The position numbers and the translations under genes were made by a program. The notes beneath the pieces are model-generated. The model was not told where the DNA came from. It saw nothing but the letters and a program-made list of their open reading frames with translations, and ran no database searches. A stretch of 6,366 nucleotides of DNA from an uncultured Anaerolineae bacterium (GTDB taxonomy: Bacteria > Chloroflexota > Anaerolineae > Anaerolineales > UBA4823), in the NCBI GenBank assembly GCA_937129505.1, contig CAKZNJ010000012.1, positions 1 through 6,366 on the forward strand, given 5' to 3'. This document shows, piece after piece, positions 1-5,166 of the stretch (the stretch's first letter is position 1; every line of letters starts with the position of its first letter).

Positions 1-1
1 G

Positions 2-76
2 TCGGGGCGCTGGGATTTGAACCCAGGACCTCTTGCACCCCATGCAAGCGCGCTAGCCGGGCTGCGCCACGCCCCG
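2..76 (-). tRNA. tRNA-Pro(GGG)
   Basis: Read on the minus strand this folds as a complete cloverleaf. The acceptor stem CGGGGCG pairs with CGCCCCG, the D stem is GCGC/GCGC with GG in the loop, and the T arm is CTGGG-TTCAAAT-CCCAG. The anticodon stem CTTGC/GCAAG encloses the loop ATGGGGT, so the anticodon is GGG (plus-strand bases 39-41), which decodes the proline codon CCC. The C1-G72 pair, A73 and G37 all fit bacterial tRNA-Pro. The length without CCA is 75. Only one base is seen 3' of A73, so whether CCA is encoded cannot be told. The gene is transcribed away from the peptidase gene. Confidence 0.97.
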
Positions 77-88
77 ATTGCATCCCGC

Positions 89-117
89 ATTATAGCGCAG
101 GTGAGCTTTTCTGACAA
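89..117 (-). promoter_or_regulatory. Promoter of tRNA-Pro
   Basis: On the minus strand there is a TTGTCA -35 box (plus 112-117), a 17-bp spacer and a perfect TATAAT -10 box (plus 89-94). Transcription should start near plus position 81-83, only about 5-7 bases before the mature tRNA 5' end at 76. The segment just downstream of the -10 reads GCGGGAT. Such GC-rich discriminators are typical of stable RNA promoters under growth-rate or stringent control; that control is inferred here. Confidence 0.85.
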
Positions 118-141
118 GCGCAAAATGAAAAATCGATGCTG

Positions 142-150
142 TGATATGAT
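142..150 (+). promoter_or_regulatory. Candidate extended -10 promoter of the peptidase gene
   Basis: TGA followed by TATGAT (145-150) forms an extended -10 element with five of six bases matching TATAAT. No good -35 box lies 16-18 bp upstream. The predicted start near 157 gives a short leader to the ATG at 173. It is divergent from the tRNA promoter in the same gap. Confidence 0.4.
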
Positions 151-172
151 TTTTCGCAGAAGGATCAATTCA

Positions 173-1018
173 ATGAGAGATTTTTGGCGCTTGTTTTCGA
201 TAGATTTCTCAACTCTCCGAAATGCAGGTTTTTTGCTCTTGTTGATGAGCATTTCCTTTGGGTGTTTCTCGCAACAGAAAAGCGCTTCCTCTGAAGGAGT
301 GACTTCTCCTAGCCCTGTGATGACCGGTGAGGAAGCGGTGCCAACTCAACCGCTGAAATCTTCAATCGTTTATCCAACTTTAACCGCAACCCCTTTGCCA
401 ATTCGGCCAACCCTAACCCCTACCCCAGAAATAAAAATCTGCTCGCCATTGCTTTCGACAAATCGGGCAGAATTAATTGAAATTGTATCGGATGGTTTTC
501 ATCCGCCTCCACAAGGTCAAGACGGCCGCCATCAGGGGGTAGATTTTGCCTACTATCGAAAGTTTGGACGATCGACTATTGCCGGAGAGATCGTTCAAAC
601 GGTCTTTGCAGGGAATCTTGCCGCTTCAATCAATGATCGCTTTCCTTACGGAAATGTAGTGATTATCGAGACACCATCCGCTTCTTTACCTCTATGGGTA
701 AAAGAGCTATTAACCATTGGTGAGAACGACGCTTTATATACCCTATATGCCCACCTAGGAGAGCTTTACCCCAAAGAGTTGGGAGAGTCCGTTTCTGCCT
801 GTCAGGCTATTGGCACAGTGGGGAAATCAGGTAACGCAGGGGTTGCTCACCTGCATCTGGAGATGAGAATAGGAATAGCGTCCCAACGCTTTCCAAGCAT
901 GGCTTATTACGTTGCTGATGCCACTCCAGAAGAGCGCCAAATTTACTTGATGTGGCGGACATCGGGGGAGTTTAGGGCAATCGATCCGATGCTCGTTTTG
1001 GCATACGAAACCAAGTGA
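173..1018 (+). CDS. M23-family (LytM-like) peptidase, probable lipoprotein
   Basis: This 281-residue protein is predicted to be an exported zinc endopeptidase that cuts peptide bridges in the cell wall. Residues 17-30 form a hydrophobic signal segment ending at Cys31 (SFGC), an imperfect lipobox, so membrane anchoring is likely but not certain. A Thr/Pro/Ser-rich linker covers about residues 40-86. The M23 domain follows with the zinc motif HxxxD (His120, Asp124), YAH (His194) and HLH (His226, His228), the full set expected for an active M23 enzyme. The start at 173 was chosen because AGAAGGA (158-164) sits 8 bases upstream and the signal segment then begins properly. The reading frame stays open upstream to an ATG at 17, but that start would lie inside the tRNA gene. 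The gene stands alone between the tRNA and the TetR promoter. It could act in wall remodelling or only as a scaffold; the intact zinc ligands favour activity. Confidence 0.88.
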   Translation: MRDFWRLFSIDFSTLRNAGFLLLLMSISFGCFSQQKSASSEGVTSPSPVMTGEEAVPTQPLKSSIVYPTLTATPLPIRPTLTPTPEIKICSPLLSTNRAELIEIVSDGFHPPPQGQDGRHQGVDFAYYRKFGRSTIAGEIVQTVFAGNLAASINDRFPYGNVVIIETPSASLPLWVKELLTIGENDALYTLYAHLGELYPKELGESVSACQAIGTVGKSGNAGVAHLHLEMRIGIASQRFPSMAYYVADATPEERQIYLMWRTSGEFRAIDPMLVLAYETK

Positions 1019-1041
1019 GCTGTTTCTCATCTGACATTAAC

Positions 1042-1070
1042 TTGACAAACGAAAAAAAATTTGCTAAGCT
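1042..1070 (+). promoter_or_regulatory. Promoter of the TetR/acyl-CoA catabolism operon
   Basis: A perfect TTGACA -35 box (1042-1047) is followed after 17 bp by TAAGCT (1065-1070). This is a weak -10 box helped by an upstream TG (1062-1063), giving an extended -10. An A-rich spacer (1051-1059) lies between them. Transcription would start around 1077, inside the inverted repeat at 1075-1092, so repressor binding there should block initiation. Confidence 0.75.
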
Positions 1071-1074
1071 TAAT

Positions 1075-1092
1075 CTACCGAATGGTCGGTAG
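1075..1092 (+). promoter_or_regulatory. TetR-type operator, perfect 7-bp inverted repeat
   Basis: CTACCGA and TCGGTAG are exact inverted copies separated by ATGG. The core ACCGA-N4-TCGGT resembles operators of TetR-family repressors of lipid and acyl-CoA metabolism. It overlaps the expected transcription start and ends 9 bases before the TetR start codon, the standard layout for autorepression. The site is seen directly; the identity of the bound protein is inferred from adjacency. Confidence 0.8.
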
Positions 1093-1101
1093 GTTTTTGC
1101 G

Positions 1102-1488
1102 ATGACACGGGACGAGATTCTCGAAGCTGCCGCTCAAATTTTCCGACAAAAGGGCTATCACGCCGCTTCGATGCAAGATATTGCCGATGCGGTAAAGCTG
1201 CAAAAAGCTAGTCTTTATCACCATGTCAACAGCAAACAAGAGATTCTTTTAGCCCTTTTAGATCAAGCGTTGGATATGTTGATTGAGGGTATGGAGAGGG
1301 TTTTAGCGTTAGATTTACCCCCCGAGGAAAAACTACGCCAAGCGATGCTCGTTTATTTGCAGATCATGCTCGAGCAACGGGATTTATCCTCCGTGTTACT
1401 GCTTGAGTATCGCTCTTTGGAACCGGCGTATCGTCAGCGGCATATCCCCGCCGTGATCAATATGAATCTCTATGGCGAGACCTGCTAA
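1102..1488 (+). CDS. TetR/AcrR-family regulator, N-terminal part (frameshifted)
   Basis: As read, this gives 128 residues. The N-terminal helix-turn-helix is complete: an ILEAAAQIFRQKGY helix 1, a SMQDIADAV helix 2 and a LQKASLYHHV recognition helix at about residues 33-42, followed by SKQEIL. The start of the all-helical ligand-binding and dimer domain follows (to about residue 115). After IP at residues 115-116 the frame turns to unrelated residues (AVINMNLYGETC) and stops. The expected continuation RRDQYESLWRDLL lies in the -1 frame from 1449, so one C is missing in the CCCC run at 1446-1449. Restored, the protein would have 192 residues, normal for the family. The operator directly upstream and the lipid-catabolism genes downstream suggest an acyl-CoA-responsive repressor; the effector is inference. 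The Shine-Dalgarno is weak (TAGG, 1090-1093). Confidence 0.85.
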   Translation: MTRDEILEAAAQIFRQKGYHAASMQDIADAVKLQKASLYHHVNSKQEILLALLDQALDMLIEGMERVLALDLPPEEKLRQAMLVYLQIMLEQRDLSSVLLLEYRSLEPAYRQRHIPAVINMNLYGETC

Positions 1489-1679
1489 TGGAAGGGGCAA
1501 GACAAGGGGTCTTTGTCATGTCGGATGTTGCTTTAGTCTCTCGCTTTCTCTTAGGGGTGATGAACTGGACGATCACCTGGTATCGCGAAGATGGCGCTTT
1601 GACGCCAGCGCAATTAGCGCAAGAATGCGCCAATCTATTTGTGCTTGGGCTGAAAAAACGGAAATGCGATGACCTCTGA
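1449..1679 (+). pseudogene. TetR/AcrR-family regulator, C-terminal part in the -1 frame
   Basis: From 1449 this frame reads RRDQYESLWRDLLMEG, then a helix with LGVMNWTITWYREDG and a last helix AQECANLFVLGLKK. This is the typical end of a TetR ligand-binding and dimerisation domain of the kind that controls acyl-CoA genes. An internal ATG at 1488 exists, but no TetR domain would start there, so it is not treated as a separate gene. The fragment joins the N-terminal part if one C is added to 1446-1449. Its stop codon overlaps the next gene by 11 bases, as expected for coupled genes in an operon. It is either a sequencing or assembly error, a real inactivating mutation, or a -1 recoding site; the clean, undecayed sequence on both sides favours an error or a very recent event. 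Confidence 0.82.
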
Positions 1680-2703
1680 CGATTTTTCACTGAGGGAATA
1701 TCACACATCGGGTGGAGCGAGAGTATTTTCCATCCCTTTACAGCTCTTTTCAATTTTACAAGGCTATGCTTATTTGGTCGTTGACGAGGAAGATGATGAC
1801 CCTTGCTTCACGTTAATCGACAGCGGATCGGGGATGCCAGAGTCAAACGAAAACCTTTTATCTGGCATTCGTGCAATTGGCGAATTGATTGGGCGATCGT
1901 TGGACATTGCTGATATCCATCGCTTTCTGATCACGCACGGGCACATCGACCACTTTGGAGGCTGTGTTCAACTGCGCGAGCGAACATCAGCATCGGTAGT
2001 TATCCATGAATTGGACCTGCGCAATCTGACTAATTATGAAGAGCGCATTGTGGTCGTCTCCAAACATTTAGAGGAGTTTCTCGTCGAAGCGGGCACCAGC
2101 GATGCCTTACGCGAACGTTGTTTGGAGCTTTATCGCATCACCAAGAGTTTAGGACGCTCGATCTCAGTAGACCAAACCTATGAAGCGGAGAATTACCGCA
2201 TTGGTCGTTTTGAGGCTTTTCATGTCCCTGGCCATTGTCCTGGCCATGTTGTTTTGAAGCTGGATGATGTGTTATTTAGTGGGGATATGGTTTTAGGCCA
2301 TATTAGCCCGCATCAGGCGCCAGAACGGTTGACCCACTTTACTGGCTTAGGACATTATCTCGAATCGCTGGCGAGGTTAGAAATAGTGGCGCAGGATGTC
2401 GAGATCACCTTTGCAGGGCATGGTTCCCCTATCCTCGATCTCGCTGCCCGCATTGAAGAAATTCGGGAAGTCCACCGTAAAAGATTACAACAAGTCTTAG
2501 AAATTTTGCAACAACCGCGTACCATTGCGGAAGTCTCACAATTTTTATTTGGGGAGGTGCATGGCTACAATATCTTGTTAGCATTGGAAGAGACCGGCGC
2601 TCATGTCGAATATCTATATCAACGTGGCCTGCTGGAGATTGCCAATTTGGATGACCTAGAAAACACGCATCAGGTTGTCCCAATCCGATATCGCCGGTTA
2701 TAA
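1669..2703 (+). CDS. Metallo-beta-lactamase-fold hydrolase, LACTB2/glyoxalase II-like
   Basis: The 344-residue cytoplasmic protein carries the full metal-binding set of the superfamily: HGHIDH (His90, His92, Asp94, His95), PGHCPGH (His189), SGD (Asp206) and AGHG (His251). An N-terminal beta segment ends in LIDSGSG (49-55). After the catalytic domain, residues about 262-325 form a helical tail (RKRLQQVLEIL, then TIAEVSQFLFG) that resembles the winged-helix C-terminal domain of LACTB2-like proteins. Relatives hydrolyse thioesters such as hydroxyacylglutathione, or act on RNA. In this operon an acyl-CoA or related thioester is the more sensible substrate, but this is inference. The ATG at 1669 overlaps the end of the TetR reading frame and has only a weak Shine-Dalgarno, so translational coupling to the regulator is likely. 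It is not a beta-lactamase in the resistance sense: there is no signal peptide, and the genes around it are metabolic. Confidence 0.87.
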   Translation: MTSDDFSLREYHTSGGARVFSIPLQLFSILQGYAYLVVDEEDDDPCFTLIDSGSGMPESNENLLSGIRAIGELIGRSLDIADIHRFLITHGHIDHFGGCVQLRERTSASVVIHELDLRNLTNYEERIVVVSKHLEEFLVEAGTSDALRERCLELYRITKSLGRSISVDQTYEAENYRIGRFEAFHVPGHCPGHVVLKLDDVLFSGDMVLGHISPHQAPERLTHFTGLGHYLESLARLEIVAQDVEITFAGHGSPILDLAARIEEIREVHRKRLQQVLEILQQPRTIAEVSQFLFGEVHGYNILLALEETGAHVEYLYQRGLLEIANLDDLENTHQVVPIRYRRL

Positions 2704-2722
2704 ATCATCTCTTGGGAGGAGC

Positions 2723-2785
2723 ATGTTCGAGTTAGCAGTCAAGGGAAACTGCGAGAGAAAAGGAGTGTCCTATGTATTCTTTTGA
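2723..2785 (+). other. Possible 20-codon leader ORF overlapping the dehydrogenase start
   Basis: GGGAGGA (2714-2720) precedes an ATG at 2723, which opens a 20-codon frame that ends at TGA 2783-2785, just past the start of the dehydrogenase gene at 2772. The spacing from GGAGG to ATG is only 3 bases, shorter than usual. If translated, it could couple expression of the hydrolase and dehydrogenase. The peptide shows no recognisable features, and chance is a fair explanation. Confidence 0.2.
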
Positions 2786-3866
2786 GCCATCCGAAGAACA
2801 AAAAATGTTAATTGATGCCATCAACCGTTATGCTGTCAATGACTTAAGACGCCACGCCCATGATGCAGACGAAGAAAGCGACTTTTCCAAAGAAGTCATC
2901 GAAAAGGGGTGGGAATTAGGCGTCCTTCAAGCTTCCATTCCAGAAGCCTACGGGGGATTTGGCGAGCATTCGGTTTTGACTGGTGTCCTGGCTGCCGAAG
3001 AAATGGCATACGGCGATTTAGCTGGAACGCTTGCCGTTCTCACACCCGCTCTCTTCGCTCTGCCGATTTTAGCCTGCGGCAGCGAAGAACAGAAACAGAC
3101 CTATCTTCCCCCCATTGCTGAAGGAGAATGGCAACCCTTTACCGCGGCGTGTATTGAACCCTTTTTCGATTTTGATTTGCTTGATATGCGCACGACAGCG
3201 GAGCAAAAAAATGGTGCGTTTGTCATTCGGGGCGAAAAGATTTGGGTTCCTTTTGCCAATGAAGCTGAAAAAATGATCGTTTATGCAAACCTGGAGGGAA
3301 AAACCCAGGCTTTCATCGTTGATCTCCATACACAGGGGATTCGGGTAGGGGAGCGTCAAAAGACCATGGGCATCAATGCCTTGCCACTCTACCAAGTGGT
3401 CTTAGATGAGGTTATTGTGCCTGCCGAACGGCGATTGGGTGGTGTGGAAGGGCAAGATCTATCGCCAGTGGTCGATTCAATGCATCTTGCAATGGCTGCG
3501 ATGGCTGTGGGAGTCAGCCGAGCTGCTTTTGAATACTCCCGCGATTATGCCAAAGAGAGAGAAGTGTTTGGGGTCAAGGTCGCTCAAAAGCAAGCGATTG
3601 CCTTTATGCTGGCTGAAATGGTGACTGAGATCGAAGCCATTCGCTTGCTGACCTGGGAAGCCTCTTGGATGGTTGATAACAACAAAGAAGGTGCAAGCAA
3701 GCAGGCTTATCTGGCACATATGGGCGCTATGGATATGGCGATGATGGTCACCGATCGAGCGGTGCAAATTTTGGGTGGACATGGCTATATTCGGGAGCAT
3801 CCGGTCGAATTGTGGATGCGCAATGGGCGCGGCTTTGCTATGCTCACCGGTTTGGGAATGATTTAG
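2772..3866 (+). CDS. Acyl-CoA dehydrogenase-family protein lacking the C-terminal catalytic Glu
   Basis: The 364-residue protein has the full acyl-CoA dehydrogenase layout: an N-terminal helical domain (residues 1-115, with IPEAYGGFG at 56-64), a middle beta domain (about 120-220) and a C-terminal helical domain (about 230-364). RxxFG...Q (Arg263, Phe266, Gly267, Gln274) and QILGGHGYIREHPVE are the parts that usually contact FAD across the dimer. Two things are abnormal. The motif TEPxxGSD is replaced by IEPFFDFD (128-135), and the protein ends RNGRGFAMLTGLGMI without the IYEGT motif that carries the catalytic Glu. I also see no Glu at the alternative helix-G position used by isovaleryl-CoA dehydrogenases. 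It is therefore probably an inactive or half-active subunit working with the next gene product. The start at 2772 has AAAAGGAG (2758-2765) 6 bases upstream. It follows the hydrolase gene by 68 bases. Confidence 0.9.
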   Translation: MYSFEPSEEQKMLIDAINRYAVNDLRRHAHDADEESDFSKEVIEKGWELGVLQASIPEAYGGFGEHSVLTGVLAAEEMAYGDLAGTLAVLTPALFALPILACGSEEQKQTYLPPIAEGEWQPFTAACIEPFFDFDLLDMRTTAEQKNGAFVIRGEKIWVPFANEAEKMIVYANLEGKTQAFIVDLHTQGIRVGERQKTMGINALPLYQVVLDEVIVPAERRLGGVEGQDLSPVVDSMHLAMAAMAVGVSRAAFEYSRDYAKEREVFGVKVAQKQAIAFMLAEMVTEIEAIRLLTWEASWMVDNNKEGASKQAYLAHMGAMDMAMMVTDRAVQILGGHGYIREHPVELWMRNGRGFAMLTGLGMI

Positions 3867-3883
3867 GGAAAGGAAGGTTGGAG

Positions 3884-5146
3884 ATGATTGAATTTGAGAT
3901 GCCGAAACCAATTGCTCAACAGAGCTACGTCCTTCAGACCGTGGCAGAGAACATGATGCGCCCGGTTTCGCGCTATTTCGATGAGCATGAACACGAAATC
4001 CCTTGGGATTACATTAACTTTATGCACATGGCGATGCGGGCGACAGGTGCGGGTTCCCTCGCTCCTCCTGCTGAAAAGAAAAAAGAAGCTGATGAGACAG
4101 AAGAAAAGAAGGAGAAACGGCCACCGATTGGCTATCAAATGCTTGCCTTTATGCTGGAGATGCTTTCTTGGGGGGATGTGGGTATATATCTTTGTACACC
4201 AGGCGGCGGCTTAGGAGCTGCAGCAGTAGAGGCAGCCGGCACCCCAGAGCAAAAGCAGAAATTTTTAGCCCGTTTTCGCGATGAGAAACCGGTCTTTGCC
4301 GCTATGGCGATGACGGAACCTCACTGCGGTTCGGATACCTCTGCAATCCGTACTACGGCTGTACTGGATAAGGAGACCAATGAATGGGTATTGAATGGTG
4401 AAAAGATTTTTGTTACGGCTGGACAGAAATCGTTAGAGGAGAGCAATGGTTTTGTCGTTGTTTGGGCAACCATTGACCCCAGCGCTGGCAGAGCGGGAAT
4501 GCGTTCTTTTGTGGTCGAAGCCGGCACACCGGGGGTAAAGGTGACAAAATTGGAGCATAAACTGGGTATTCGAGCGAGTGATACCGCCTCCATCGTGCTT
4601 CAAGATGCAAGAGTCCCGTTTGAGAATATCCTCGGCAGCCCTGAAATTCAACCGGATACCAGCAAAGGCTTCAAAGGCGCGATGGCAACCTTTGATGCTA
4701 CCCGTCCATTGGTGGCTGCTACGGGGGTAGGAGTCGCCCGAGCGACCCTAGAGTTGGTCAAGGAATTACTCGCTAAGCAAGGGATTGAGATCCGTTATGG
4801 ATTACCACGCTCGAAGATGACCAACATTGAGCGGGAAATTATCGATATGGAAGTGATGCTACGTTCGGCGTGGTTGCTGGTGATCAAATCGGTTTGGATG
4901 GCGGATAACCGCAAACCCAACCCCTTGGAAGCCTCGATGGCAAAATTACGAGCGGGAGATGTTGTGACCAAGATCACCCAACGAGCAATGGAGTTGATGG
5001 GACCCATTGGTTATTCGCGCGATTATCTGCTAGAGAAGTGGTTCCGTGATGCAAAGATCACCGATATTTATGAAGGTACAGGCCAAATCAACCGCTTGGT
5101 GGTGGCGCGTAATATCCTCGGTTATTCTGGGCGAGAATTGCGTTAG
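3884..5146 (+). CDS. Acyl-CoA dehydrogenase with catalytic Glu
   Basis: This 420-residue FAD enzyme should introduce the trans-2 double bond into an acyl-CoA and pass electrons to electron transfer flavoprotein. It contains TEPHCGSD (144-151), NGEKIFVT (171-178) and, near the end, YEGT with the likely catalytic base Glu397, followed by QINRLVVARNILG. It lacks the usual RxxFG...Q segment, reading RYGLPRSKM at 304-312 instead. This is the reciprocal of what is missing in the preceding gene product. Residues 60-81 form a Lys/Glu-rich insert (AEKKKEAD and EKKEKR), probably a flexible loop. The start at 3884 was chosen because AGGAAGG (3871-3877) lies 6 bases upstream; the frame is open from 3812, but that region overlaps the previous gene and has no matching residues. 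The gap after the previous stop is 17 bases. The substrate chain length cannot be read from the sequence. Confidence 0.93.
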   Translation: MIEFEMPKPIAQQSYVLQTVAENMMRPVSRYFDEHEHEIPWDYINFMHMAMRATGAGSLAPPAEKKKEADETEEKKEKRPPIGYQMLAFMLEMLSWGDVGIYLCTPGGGLGAAAVEAAGTPEQKQKFLARFRDEKPVFAAMAMTEPHCGSDTSAIRTTAVLDKETNEWVLNGEKIFVTAGQKSLEESNGFVVVWATIDPSAGRAGMRSFVVEAGTPGVKVTKLEHKLGIRASDTASIVLQDARVPFENILGSPEIQPDTSKGFKGAMATFDATRPLVAATGVGVARATLELVKELLAKQGIEIRYGLPRSKMTNIEREIIDMEVMLRSAWLLVIKSVWMADNRKPNPLEASMAKLRAGDVVTKITQRAMELMGPIGYSRDYLLEKWFRDAKITDIYEGTGQINRLVVARNILGYSGRELR

Positions 5147-5166
5147 TTGAGCGGGAAGGAGGTAAG

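Noticed and set aside
17..172. Upstream extension of the peptidase frame to an ATG at 17
   Set aside because: It would run through the tRNA-Pro gene and its promoter. The ATG at 173 has a good ribosome binding site and gives a proper signal segment.
1016..1036. Possible terminator after the peptidase gene (TGAG...CTCA)
   Set aside because: The stem is only 4 bp and no T-run follows it, so it is not supported as a terminator.
2226..2247. Near-tandem repeat of TCCTGGCCAT
   Set aside because: It encodes the PGHCPGH metal motif of the hydrolase, so the repeat is explained by the protein sequence.
3812..3883. Earlier start for the second acyl-CoA dehydrogenase
   Set aside because: It lies inside the first dehydrogenase gene, has no ribosome binding site, and the extra 24 residues do not resemble the family.
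3477..3911. 144-codon open frame on the minus strand
   Set aside because: It lies opposite the well-supported dehydrogenase genes, has no recognisable domain, and is a shadow of their codon use.
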